A stretch of DNA of 64,000 nt, taken from NCBI GenBank assembly GCA_033439255.1, contig CM065886.1:1612001-1676000 (forward strand), given 5' to 3'. This DNA comes from Hericium rajendrae (lineage: Eukaryota; Basidiomycota; Agaricomycetes; Russulales; Hericiaceae). Under the pieces are notes generated by a model that had not been told where the DNA came from, did not search any database, and saw nothing but the letters and a program-made list of their open reading frames with translations. Numbering within the stretch: the stretch's first letter is position 1; each line of letters starts with the position of its first letter. Positions 1 to 11,016 of the stretch are shown here, one piece after another. The translations under genes and the position numbers were made by a program.

Positions 1-10
1 ACGCGCAGCC

Positions 11-1150
11 ATGGCGTCTTCTCGATCGATGCCAGCCTATCTCAACGGAGACGGTCTCGTGGACACGCCTAGTCTTGCGCAAGAAATTGACTTGTCCTCG
101 CTGCCGAACTCGTCTGGTCCGGGCCGCATGGTGGATGTGAATGGCTTCACGCCGCTAGAGCAACAGCTCATTCTGCAAGCGCAGGTACAAGCACGTGCGA
201 GAGAGGAAGCCTTGCAAGCGAACGCTGCGCGAGTTCAGAACGGGATGAAGGCCACGAATGGATCAGCTGGACTAGCGGGCACCATGGGCAAGCTGAATCT
301 CTCGTCCAAGGAGTTTGTACCCAGGGGATTGCTGTCCCGAATGCAGGCGCCGGCCAGGCCCTCAGACATATATCAAGAAAACCATTTCCAGCCTCGCCGT
401 ACTCAAACACATCACGGTCGGCCGCAGGTGGCGTGCTCTGGCGCATATAACGTGTCTTCTCTATCATCCGTCGACTTCGTGCCATCGATGTCGGAAAACG
501 ACTTCCACGCCACTGCACAGCGACAAGGCGCGATGTCCTTGCAGTCTAACCAGTATGACAACAACATGTCCGCTTTCAACGACCATGAGAACAGTCACAG
601 CCGCGGTGCTACGCAGACGATCTATGAAGAGGAACCCGAGACGAAGGAGCACACGATCCGATTGTCGAGCTCGCTGGATTTTGTCCAGGAGCAAGAAAGC
701 CAGGCCCAAGGCCAAGGCCATATGCGCTCAACTACGCTTCCCCCGCACTTCACTCTCGGTGGAAGTGTTTCGGCCAGTGGACGTCTCGGTGGCTTATTGT
801 CGCCCGACTTGGGGTCGTTCACCGGAGGAAGGAATCGTTCCGCGGCGCTCGCACTGGCGGCTAGGCTGAACATCGCATTACCGGGCACTAAGCACGTTGA
901 TGTTTCCTCCCCTCATCTCAATGCCGGAGCCTCCGACTCGCCGATGCTCGTCCCGTCTCCAGCATTGACGTACAATTCGTCGAGCTCGCGCACGCCGTCC
1001 ACGCTCAGCCCGTCTACGCCATTCTTTGGTTCATTCGCTCATGCAGGCGAAGGCTTTGCGGCGGAGGTTTACAAGGACGCCGGAAAGGACGGCGACCATG
1101 GCCATTCTCATTTCGGGGCGAGAGGAAAGGCTCGCACGGGGAGCCAGTGA
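11..1150 (+). CDS. Partial or 5'-uncertain protein with PAM2-like motifs
   Basis: The 379-residue open frame ends at a stop at 1150. No stop lies between base 1 and the ATG at 11, and an AG acceptor-like sequence precedes it, so the true 5' end may lie outside the window. The protein is low in order (Ser, Gln and Gly rich). A PAM2-like peptide LNLSSKEFVP lies at residues 95-104, and weaker versions LSSVDFVP (151-158) and LSSSLDFV (218-225) follow. PAM2 motifs (consensus LNxxAxEFxP) bind the MLLE domain of poly(A)-binding protein, so a role in mRNA metabolism is a reasonable inference. A Gln/Arg-rich helical stretch (about residues 48-75) precedes the first motif. I do not recognise the family. 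A shadow frame on the other strand looks less protein-like. Confidence 0.6.
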   Translation: MASSRSMPAYLNGDGLVDTPSLAQEIDLSSLPNSSGPGRMVDVNGFTPLEQQLILQAQVQARAREEALQANAARVQNGMKATNGSAGLAGTMGKLNLSSKEFVPRGLLSRMQAPARPSDIYQENHFQPRRTQTHHGRPQVACSGAYNVSSLSSVDFVPSMSENDFHATAQRQGAMSLQSNQYDNNMSAFNDHENSHSRGATQTIYEEEPETKEHTIRLSSSLDFVQEQESQAQGQGHMRSTTLPPHFTLGGSVSASGRLGGLLSPDLGSFTGGRNRSAALALAARLNIALPGTKHVDVSSPHLNAGASDSPMLVPSPALTYNSSSSRTPSTLSPSTPFFGSFAHAGEGFAAEVYKDAGKDGDHGHSHFGARGKARTGSQ

Positions 1151-4100
1151 GCCCCCCCTTTCACCCATGGTCCGCTGTTGGATCTGTCAAGTTGTCTGCA
1201 GGTACGCTCCTGCCCATGCTGCCGTCGGTTTTGCATAGTTTTTGTTTCCCCCGCACGCATTTCGCTATTTTCTGGTCGTCCTTTGCATGAGACACTGTTG
1301 AATGGTTTCGCTCGCACGCTCGTTGTTTTCGCCGTCTGCCCCTGTTCTCCATTCACCCACTTGCGCTCCACCGCCATAATCCATTGATTGCATACAACAT
1401 CCGTATAACGCATGTTTTCTTTTCGGACTTGCCGTACTTTCTCCACAGCTCTTCGTCGTCTCGCCGGTCTCAGTTCTCAGTACACGTCATTACGCACCAT
1501 TCTCTGATAGTTTAACGTACCCACTCGTCTGTGTTTTCATACCAAATCGCTAGCCCCATTCGCACTACAGTATGTTATCCAGTTCCTACGCCTATGGGTA
1601 TGTATGATATGTTACCAAACCTCTCCGATAATGTCCCCATGGTCCGTCGGTACCATACGTACTATAGTCACTGCACAGTCTGCACCAATGCATAGAGATT
1701 TGTACAAGTCGGTCTATGACCGCACGTTGTTACCACACCGCTCGTGAAACTAAGTATCGTTATGATCGTACTACATGTTTTAGATCGGATGAATTTCCGG
1801 CCGAGATTGGCTGGTCACCAACACAGCTGGCGTCCGCGGAAGCAGGTTTGTGTGCTGCGGCGTGAAAGAACGCTGAATCTCGGAATCTCGATCTTACAGT
1901 ATTTAGAAAGCGAGACAAAGGCGAGACAGTTTCGATCGCGTTCGAATGGTCTCTCTGGGGCAGGGAGTTCCAACAGTTGCCGCGATCGCGGGTTGGTGAA
2001 GAATTGACACTTGAGCTTGAGCGCGGACAAGATAGAGGGAATGTCGGCATGGTAATCGTTGAGAATCTAGAACCTGCTATACATGAGAATAGACCCGGAA
2101 CAGAGCAATGCTGTATCTTCGCGACGACGACGGTGTCCATAACCGGCGGTGATCGCGCAAAGTGGGTCGGTGCGCGGTCCGGGGAATCTCGAGCCTGTAC
2201 GAGAAGAACGAGTGATGCCGTACGCTCGTGATGATGACGGTGTCCAGAATGGGATGCAGGTAGTGAGATGGCGGCGCGTGGGGATCGTTCTTCGAGCGGG
2301 CGGGTCGGCTGTGAAGGGATGGGCTACAAGACGACTAGAAACACGGGTGCAGTCCAGCACTGTTGTGTTCTCGCAACAAAGATGGGTGCAGAATTGAGCT
2401 GCAGGTGTTTCGGAAGTGAGATGGCGGCGCCGGCCCAGGGCTTGTAGGTGGCTGTCGAGGAGGTGTAGATCATGATGGCTGTCGAGGAAGTGTGGGCGGC
2501 TATCGAGGAGGCAGCTGATAGTCAGATGAGCCGGCTAGGAGCTTGATGGTCCGTCGAGCGCGCGAGACGGCGTGTGGGGCCAGGACCCGTCAATAGAAGC
2601 GTTCTGCCGTTACGGGCATTTCGGCTGGGGAGGAGAGTTCTGGTCAGGAGGATGGAGCTGATGAGGACTGCTGTTGGGCGTTTGACAGTTTGATAGACTT
2701 TCGCACTAGGATCACAGTGCTATCAGACATGCCCATGCAGAAGGTCGTGCGGGAGCAGCAGCACTATGGCAGACATGACCCGGCAGTGAGTTAGAATCGG
2801 GTTCGATGCAAGAAGCAAGGACTGTCGCAGCAGGTTGATTATTACAAGTAGCTTCGATTGCGCCAGGGTGGCCTCTTGCTAAATGCATTCCGCGAATGCT
2901 GCGGTGTTAATCGAGAGGTTCTGCGCCGATGGTCGCAGATATGAAACAGCTGACGCAAATGTAGGTTGGATGCCATACATCGAGTGAGTAAGATGTATGG
3001 CTTTCCCAGAGTGCACCCAATAGAATCTTGTACCGGAGTTCCACTGCTGTCAGACACGGCTGATGCAGATAACTGCGCAAGAGTAATAACACCATGGCGC
3101 GCACGAGCTGACAGCGTCGAGACGTTGATAGCGTCGAATCAAGAAACTCATCGACGCGGTCAGGATTGTTGGAAAGCTTGGATTGCGTTGAGGAAATCGC
3201 CTGGTTCTCAGTACGTTCTACTAGTTTCTGGAGTGAGTTGGGAACGTGCTCGCTCCATGATTGTGGAGATGTGAGACATCTGAAAGGCGAACATTGAAAC
3301 GATTGACGCCTGGGGTCATGTTCACATGCCGGCGCGACCAAAACTGCTGTACCTGAGGACAGTACTGGGTCTCTAGGTGTTTCGTTCCTGGTGACGCGTG
3401 TCGGCATCTCGAAGCTTGCGCAGTCACTCGAGGCTTGTCATTTTGAAACACTGCCGTTAGGTCAGCAACGGGGGGCATGGCAGTAGCCTGCTATCAACTG
3501 AATACTTGTTGGACGGAGATGTCACCTGCTTCCACGCTCATATCCCCATCATCGACGAAGCGTCAGCTTGTTTCTGCTTGTGGGATATAGCGTACACTCC
3601 ACGCATGGTCAGTTGTATTGCTCTTATCAAAAGGGGCAGAATTCACCTATCAGAAGCTTTCTCCTTTACGAAACGGACACCATGCATCGATGCGGACTCC
3701 GACTTGGGAATCTTTCTATGCCCGGGCGTCAGTTGGAAAAGCACATAACATACGCACTTTTCAGAGAATGGGTAGCGAATCTGTATGCTTGTTCCATCGC
3801 CGGGTAGTTCGTGATGAGCTGGTAACGGAAGTCGAAACAATTGTTGCCAAAGATGGTGGCATCGACGATGGTGAACGATCAAATGAACGAGTACACGGAT
3901 TACGTCAACAACCAGGAACAGGCGCGCCTCGGAAGAGCGAGGAAATGACACTGCCAGACAGTGACAGAAGCGATATGGGTCAACGCCCAACATTCCCACC
4001 CTGACATCCGCGTACTAAGATGCCGATGGAGAAGCTGTCGCTCGTACTAAAGCCGTTTGCAGACATGTCAAACATGCGCTCGATACAAAGCCCGCCCGAG

Positions 4101-4177
4101 TCTCCAACCCTCAACAGCTCTCGTCTCTCGTCCCCGGCGTCTCCCTCCGAGTCACCAGCTCTCTGCCTTGGAACGCC
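1151..4177. other. Intergenic, no recognised gene
   Basis: About 3 kb with only short open frames of poor coding character. The first 100 bases contain a GT...AG pair that may belong to the 3' untranslated part of the preceding gene. A weak match to the dispersed GAGGTCAGC repeat (see 17587) may lie at about 3439-3478. The bases just before 4178 must contain the promoter of the transporter gene, but I see no clear TATA box. Confidence 0.5.
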
Positions 4178-6809
4178 ATGTCCGGCTCAAGCTCGCTGCG
4201 GAAGGGATTCGAGGCGGAAAAAGGCGGCCCTGTGGCGTCGGACTCGACGGAATCGATCGACTTTCTGTCGTATCACGAGAAGGGGGACGGGCGGCTGGTC
4301 GTCGATCCTGCGTACGTCTTTTGCTTGTCTCGAGCTCCAAACGGGTTGGCGATTTACAATTGGGATGCAGCGAGGCGAAGATCGAATTCGGAGAGCATAA
4401 CGCATCAAAACTCAAGTTGTCGCCAGACGGGAGGGTAGTGTTGTGGCCTCAGCCGACTGACGATCCTGAAGACCCCCAAAACGTACGTGCTCTTAGCTCG
4501 CATTGTCAATATGATATGCTGATGGCTCGAATAGTGGTCCGACCTTCGCAAAACGGTGCAGCTCATCATTGTCACTCTCGCCGCCATAGTGCCGGATTTC
4601 GACTCTGGGATAGGTTCGTGCACTTCGTTCGGCGAAGGCCAGGGCGTCCTGATACTTACGTGCTTGCTGTCTTCCAGGCATCGCAGCTATTTTTGCGCTG
4701 GCGAATCAGTATGATACGACCACGGAGGTCATCAACGATCTCACGTCCAAGTACGTCTAGAATTATGAATGGCTATGTTTTCATCTAAGCATGCTCGCAC
4801 AGCTGGAGTATCTTCCTTGTGGGTGAGTCGCGTCTCTTGCAGATTAGAGACTTAGGGTTAACGTCAGTCTGCTAGGATGGGGCGGTATCTTCGCTGTCAT
4901 GCTTATGCGGCGATACGGTCGTCTGCCAATCCTCTTCTGGACGCAGGTGAATACGACTTCTACTAGATACTGACGTCTCATCCTGATCCTTCTAGATCCT
5001 TGGTCTTGGCTTTCTCATCGGCGCTACATTCTCTCCAACTCTGAAGACGTTTGCTGGTACGTTGATCCGTTTGTCTTGTCGAACGCCGTCTCTTACACAC
5101 AGTCCAGCCTTCCGATGCCTGAATGCCTTTTTCTCGTGAGTGCACTGAGTACGGCTGATCAAACAATGGCTCACAATTCGTGCAGAACGTGTCCCCAGGT
5201 CACTGTAAGTTACGATCCATGCGTGGTATGGTCCTCGGATTGACGTGGTGGACAGGGATTGTATGCAGTCGTAGACATGTATCCATTCCATCTGCAGGCT
5301 CGCAAGGTTGGCAGACCCAGTTCCTTTTGGATATGCAGGTACTCAATTGCGACAGCTCAATATCTGGACAATGGGTTTCATCATCTCGCCATTCCTATCG
5401 CCCTTCGCATTCGGCTTCTTCGTTGCTCGCGCAAGGCAAGTGCATCGTTATCGTGTTTTATAAGTTTATAGTGGTTGACAGCATAATCCGGCAGCTGGAG
5501 GTGGTCCTTTGGCGTTGGGTGCATGTACAACGCCTTCGTGTGCCTCCTGATTCTGTTCTTCGGGCAGGAGACGTAAGGCTATTTCTTTTCACGCACGGTA
5601 CGAGGCTGACATGCATTTTCGCAGGCTGTACGACCGGACGGTGAAGCCCATTCCGCCGCGACCGACGACGGGGCTTCGTTATCGCGTCGAGACGGTCGTT
5701 GGCATCACCGGTGCGAAGATGGCGCACCATCGGTCGTCGTGGAACACCGTCATGTGGGCATGCTTCCGCCTCGTATGGCGCCCGCACTTCCTGGGCATCT
5801 TAGTGTTCGAAGTACGTCCCTGGCCCTCTGAGTGCTGCGCCGCTTATCCCTGTCTCACGATGGTCAACAGGCGATGTTGTTTGGCTTCACCATTGGCATC
5901 AACGTACGTCTTCGCACTAGGTAGCTCTTGGACGTGGCTGATGGTCCTGCAGGTGACGAACGCCGTCTTCCTGGGGCTGCCGAAGCCTGTCGGGTTCGGG
6001 TTCAGCCAGTTCGGAATCGCAGGCTGCTACGGCACGCCGATCGTCGGCGTGCTCGTCGGCGAGCTCATGGGCCGATATCTCAACGACTGGATACAAAACT
6101 TCTGTATCCGCAGGAACCACGGCGTCTTCGAGCCGGAGAGTCGGCTCTGGTGAGCTGTCTTTCTCTGCGTGGTGTTGAAGGGCAGAAAGCTGATTCTGGG
6201 TGGAAGGGCGTGCTATGTCGCGATACCGATGTACATCTGCGGGTTTGTGGTCCTCGGCGCGTCGTTGCAGAACCAGTTGTCGTCGGGGGCGCTAATCATG
6301 GGTTGGGGCATCGCGCAGGTTGCGAACATGGTTGGCACGACCGCCGTTTGTACGTCCTTTGTCGACCATCTGGCATTTCGGACGATTGACTGTGGGATGT
6401 TTAGATGCGTATTGTAATGATTGTTTCCCGCGGCACCAGGTAGGCAGGATCCAGCTGTTGCTGTGTTGCGCGGTGCTCAGTTTCTCTTGCGATAGGGCGA
6501 GGTCAGCGCGTTGGTTAATCTGGCGAGGACGCTGGGAGGGTTCAGCGTCGCGTACTTCCAAGTTCCGTGGGCGACCAAGAACGGCGCGATCCAGACATTC
6601 GGATGCGAGGCAGCGTACGTCCGTTGCTTGGATGTCATGGGTGCTCGACTGACATGCGGATTTGACAGTATTGTGGCTGGCCTCTTCGTGCTGATAGTCC
6701 CTGTTGTTCAGTGGAAGGGACGGGCGTTACGGGTGCGTACGATCTGCTTGGATTATGTGGCCATGACCTTATTCTTTGCGGCTCACAGGAACGCTTCGCT
6801 TTGTATTGA
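4178..6809 (+). CDS. MFS transporter, DHA1-like, 20 exons
   Basis: Major facilitator transporter, probably plasma-membrane drug/H+ or polyamine antiport type. Exons: 4178-4311, 4371-4482, 4535-4613, 4678-4750, 4803-4822, 4876-4946, 4996-5056, 5108-5135, 5186-5204, 5256-5306, 5356-5435, 5495-5572, 5625-5811, 5871-5903, 5953-6149, 6207-6349, 6405-6439, 6496-6614, 6669-6732, 6789-6809. They sum to 1605 nt, 534 residues, the usual size. The start MSGSSSLRKGFE gives an acidic cytosolic tail before VVLWPQPTDDPEDPQNW, a hallmark just ahead of helix 1 in this group. The loop 2-3 motif is MLMRRYGRLPILF. Helices near the C-terminus (GEVSALVNLARTLGG, IVAGLFVLIVPVVQW) and the tail KGRALRERF are typical. 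All exon phases join without a stop. The intron after 5435 starts with GC instead of GT. Substrate is unknown. Confidence 0.9.
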
Positions 6810-7865
6810 GCGTGATTTCGGTCTCCTTTGCTGGCTGTTAGATATTTGGGGTTCGCTGATACCCGAGCACTTGCTTTGCTGTATAAAAGCTCGATGTCCT
6901 AATCAGCTTTGAGAAACACGTCATGTTGTACACTTACTGGGAAACCGTGAAGATGAAGGTATGTTACCCTCACGGAGTTGTGCATCGTTTGTGATGGTGC
7001 ATGCACGTTGAGAACGGCGTATAATATATCTAGGAAGACCGCCACCTTCTCGCGCCTCTGCGGGCTACTGTATGTATGCTGCCAAAAGTCATTTCTGCCG
7101 AAGTCTCGTGCTCGCCATGCAGTCCCTCAACTTTCTTGATGCAGTCATGAAAGCAACACCAACACTCGAATTGGTTCCTGAGTTGAGACAGCAAAGCATG
7201 GCTTCGGGGCCATACAAAGCATTGAACTAAAGCCGAATTTGCAGATGGACTGAGGTGAACGTGTAAAGATCTACGTCTCACTGACCAAGGTTTCGATGTT
7301 CAGCAAGTTGATACACCTGATTGTGTGGTCTCAGGTGGTCCGATGTCAGCAGCTTCGAGATCCAATTCTAAGCGCGAAGTATGACAACGCCGCCTCTGCA
7401 GTGCGCGGCCCGTCCTGGAGAAGCCAAAGGACCGTGTCCTCGCTGTCGTCTTCGAACCACGGGCTAGTCGGCAGCTCGGCTTAACAGAATCCGCTGCACC
7501 AGGGATTTGCAGCCCATTCAAACACATCACAGACACATTGCGCGAGAGCATCGATATAGAACTTTGATATATAACCCAGTACATATGTACGAACGAAGTA
7601 GAATACAACTGTCGTGAGGTCATCGATACAGTATCGGAGAAAGCGTTATAAGCCATAAGAGGAACGGAAACGGGGAAGAAGCAGAGGGAATAAGTTAGCA
7701 TAAGGAGGGGTAGTTTAGTGCGTTAGTGATGCAATGAATAGCGGCGGGATTTGGGCTAAGAACGAATGTGAATAGGTGTAGGAGATAGAGGGAGGGGGGC
7801 AGTGAGCGTGCGGGGCGGGCGAGCGCTGCTCAGCCTAGGTCTTGAGGAAAAGGGATGGGACGGGG
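6810..7865. other. Intergenic, no recognised gene
   Basis: About 1 kb between the transporter and a convergent small gene. A short stretch near 6890-6960 could be translated as a fragment of a membrane protein followed by a GT donor, but it is too short to assign. Nothing else is recognisable. Confidence 0.45.
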
Positions 7866-8632
7866 TTAAGCGCGCCGCGCGAAGACGACGGCGAGGACGA
7901 TGGTGGCGACTAGTACGGCGAGCACGGCGAACGCGACGAGGCTGCGGCGCGCCCACTTCGTCTCGGTCGCGCGCATCTCGCGGAGGAGGCGCGTGCGCTC
8001 CGCGGCGGATTTGGTGGGCTCCCAGCCCTCGGGGGCGTTGAGCGGGCTGAGGAGGATGGGGATGGAGAGGAGCCACAGAAGAGGGAAGACTATAACACAA
8101 CTGCATAAGCCATTGCTAGAGAGAACGAAGAAGGAGAGCGGTACTCACAGAAGCCGTAGCGGAAGAGGTATTCGGCGAGCGTGACGGACTCCTTGTGCGC
8201 GTCGATGCGGGCGAGGCCGTGTGTGCCCGGAACGGACTGTGCATACGACGGCAGCTCGTTCTCGGGCGATGCGGGGGAGGGGTAGATGTAGGGCGGGGGC
8301 AGCTCCTGCGACGGCGGGAGGCTGGTGGGGAGCGGGCGCTCGTCGTGGCGGCTGTCGGCGGTGCCTTGGTTGGAGCGCGAGCGGCGCGCGGGCGACGCAC
8401 CGAAGAAGTCGTCGATGGGGTTCGTGAGCTCCTTCTCGTCCGTGACGGGAGAGAGGATACGGGGCATCTGGGTAAAGGCACGGGGCGGGAGTGCGAAGGG
8501 GGAGGTGGAGATGGGTTGCGTGTCGAAGGTGGTGTAGGTGCCTGCGATGGGCTGGGGGACTTGTGCCTCGATGTCGATGGGGTGGGATGCGGAGGGCTTA
8601 GACCAGAAGCCGAAGATAGTGCGGAAGGCCAT
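7866..8632 (-). CDS. Small two-helix membrane protein, serine/proline rich
   Basis: Two exons on the minus strand, 8632-8149 and 8089-7866 (intron 59 bp, GTGAGT...TATAG), give 235 residues. The first 140 residues are Pro/Ser rich and probably cytosolic. A conserved-looking block TLAEYLFRYGFFFPLLWLL leads into a first membrane segment ending ILLSPLNAPEGWEP. A charged helix (EMRATETKWARRS) and a second membrane segment (LVAFAVLAVLVATIVLAVVF) close the protein. This layout, a YGF-F-P-WL segment followed by a short loop and a last helix, recurs in uncharacterised fungal membrane proteins. No enzymatic motif is seen, so the function is unknown. The intron junction restores the aromatic run only with the acceptor at 8090, which is why I chose it. 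Confidence 0.75.
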
Positions 8633-9829
8633 TTCGTGTTGCGAAGAAGTCGTAGAGAGGATGCGAGACTGGTGGAGTGGCTCGAAGGAGGAGTGGGGAA
8701 GTGCTGGAGGCGGGGCGAGAATGCTGATGGGACTTCATGATGAGGGGCTGCTTAAAAGACATGGCATGCAGCTTCGCGAAGACTTCGGGAAGTGGCGAAG
8801 GAGTGGCGGTCGTCACAAAAGCGTGCGCCTGCATGGGACAGCATGGGACCTACAAGCTTAGCCGAGGGAATGTGTCGCTGATGGTCGTTGTGGGTGTTGC
8901 TGTGCGCTTATTGCACCTGCCATATCCGGAACAATGGTGGGCGCGCATTTACTGGACCCACACGCCAAACGCGCTCAAACAAATAATCAAGCGCCCACAA
9001 TCACATTTGCCTCCGGGCTGCTCCGCCCCGGCCTGCCAGCGCGGAATATACCCTGCAGCATGTCATGCATATGAAGTCGCCTGTCAACATAGACAAGGCG
9101 GAATGGAGAACATCAGGTGCGAAGGATTCAGGTTCCAAGAAAATTAGGCCCAGCATCGCAAAGAGGGGCCGCAGCCATGCAAGTTGCAACGATGGCACAA
9201 CGAAATCGTGGAAGAATGGATATCGCGTATGATGATGGCGGGTAGAAAGACAGAAGGCTCGAATGTGGCAGCAGTTCTCCAGATGTACGGAAGGGAGTAC
9301 GGTGTGTTGCCCTTGTCACCTTTGAAGCAGTGAGGAGACTCATGTGGCAGCGGGAAGATGCAGAATACGAGCGTGCCGCCGCGTGCAGACACATCAATGA
9401 AAACGAGGTAAATCAAATAATTGCAGATCAAGCGAGCAGTGAGAGACCGAGATGTGGCAAGATTTGGGCAAGATAAGCGAGATTAAACCGTATTCGTATG
9501 GCTGAATGCAGACTTCGATGAAGACTGAAATGAACAAGCACGCAGTGAGCGACAGAAACGAATGAGAAGATCAGGCAGAGCAAGCACACCAAAATGCGAC
9601 CCGAACGGAAGAGTACCGGGTTAGCGCCTTCAAAGTTAGGAAGGTCTTTAAGGCCGGAAGCACGGCGAGATAACAAGAATATACAAATGGGCGACGCACG
9701 TCAACACAAGGCTCGAGCGGCGAGGCATGTGAGACGGATAGAACGAGCCGAACGACCAGATGACGTGCCTAGTGCGAAAGAACATAAGAAGCCAGAGTAG
9801 AACCAGGACACAGACAAACCAGAAGAACC

Positions 9830-9990
9830 ACAAGCGGGAGTCAAATGACGTTGAGAAGGGATGGATATATAATCGCGCTCTCCTGAGAGGAAGCGACGAC
9901 GAAGTGTAAAAGACGGAAAAGGTATCACGAAGAAACCATGGGCAAAAATTAGACCAATCGCCACTAGGGCGGGCCGTAGTAGAGCGATGA
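9830..9990 (+). repeat. Diverged direct repeat, copy 1
   Basis: Shares ordered blocks with 10620-10800: ATCACGAAGAAAC here against TTCACGAAGAAAC, GGCAAAAATTAGAC against GCCAAAAATTGGAC, and GGGCCGTAGT against GCCCCGTAGT. Spacing is roughly kept, so this is an old duplication of about 160 bp. The second copy overlaps the left inverted repeat of the helicase cassette. Confidence 0.5.
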
Positions 9991-10619
9991 TCATTCGTTG
10001 ACTCGGATCAAGTCCTCGTGGGCTGGAGGCGTCAAGGAGTGGTTGGGATCTATGAGGTGCGACTTAGTTATATTAAGGCGGTGTTGAGCAACGCATCTGT
10101 GAGCGTTGGGCAGTGCGGTGGTGTGACGATGGTTTGGTGAGTTGCTGGGTTTGATAGACAACGGCCTTCGAGCGAGAGATCGATTCTGTTTGAGACGAGA
10201 TGAGTCAGTGAAGCTTCGGTGGGCCAGACAGAAACCAGAGTTGACCCCAGCCCCAACCAAGGAAGATAAGCTAGATTGAGCAGGAATGTACCGTTGGATG
10301 CAGTTTGATAGCGAGGACGAAGCGAGGATAAGAGTCAGCAAGAGGGTGAAGTGCTGTAAGCACGAACGCAGGGAGCAGTAGAAACGAATGAGCGCAGAGC
10401 AAACAAAGTAGATGCAAAGACAACGAGGAACACAAGACAGCAGAAGAGCAGAGGCAGGTCACGCAAGAGAGTGAAGAGCTGCGAACCCGATGCAAAGCGA
10501 GACGGACAGTGGTGGATGACGGCAAAACAAGAGGGCGAAAGGCCCGATCAAGGGAGACACTCTTGGGCGACAACACGCAGGTTGAGGTCTATAGGGCTAT
10601 TTCAGACATATTGGGGCGA

Positions 10620-10800
10620 ATGCTGACGGGCGCACCTGTAGAGCCATGCGAAAGAGTGACGGCAGGTATCGCGCTATCCAGAGATACAGCAGAGACGGTC
10701 CATGGGGGGAAATGTTTCACGAAGAAACAGGGTGCCAAAAATTGGACGGATCGTCGGCAGGAGCTTGGAAGCCCCGTAGTCTGAATCAAAATTGGACGCT
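10620..10800 (+). repeat. Diverged direct repeat, copy 2
   Basis: Partner of 9830-9990. It also contains the word AAAATTGGACG twice (near 10738 and 10788), like a subterminal repeat of a transposon end. Confidence 0.5.
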
Positions 10801-10827
10801 CTGGCTGGAGGTCCCACTTCGTCCGAG
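10779..10827 (+). repeat. Left inverted repeat of helicase-DUF6589 cassette
   Basis: Matches the reverse complement of 17523-17577. The core TGGCTGGAGGTCCCACTTCG (10802-10821) agrees at 19 of 20 bases with the complement of 17535-17554. Outer blocks GTCTG, TCAAAAT and inner TCCGAG also match in order, with a short gap. It lies about 190 bp before the helicase start. Confidence 0.7.
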
Positions 10828-11016
10828 TTAGGTAGTCACCCCTTGAGCCATCATGCCTTTTGTCAGCAGTATCGTAATCACTTTTTGTCTGCATTGTCAT
10901 CGTGCACTCGTAAGGACGCGGTCACGTGAATGTCTCCAAGGCTGCAAGTGAGACAAGGCGCGAGCAGGCGCGACATATTTTCTGAGCGTACTTTTCTCCT
11001 AATTCTCTGCTTATTT

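Larger units (their letters stand above)
8633..11016. other. Intergenic, purine-rich on plus strand
   Basis: Promoter-side sequence of the small membrane gene passes into about 1.5 kb (9130-10600) that is rich in GA and AC on the plus strand, with only spurious pyrimidine-rich frames on the other strand. It contains a diverged direct repeat (9830-9990 and 10620-10800) and ends at the left inverted repeat of the helicase cassette. A compositionally similar purine-rich stretch lies on the other side of the cassette at about 17800-18450, but I cannot align the two by eye. Confidence 0.5.

Noticed and set aside
168-888. Minus- and plus-strand frames overlapping the first gene
   Set aside because: Shadow frames of the 379-residue frame; the PAM2-like motifs are only in the main one.
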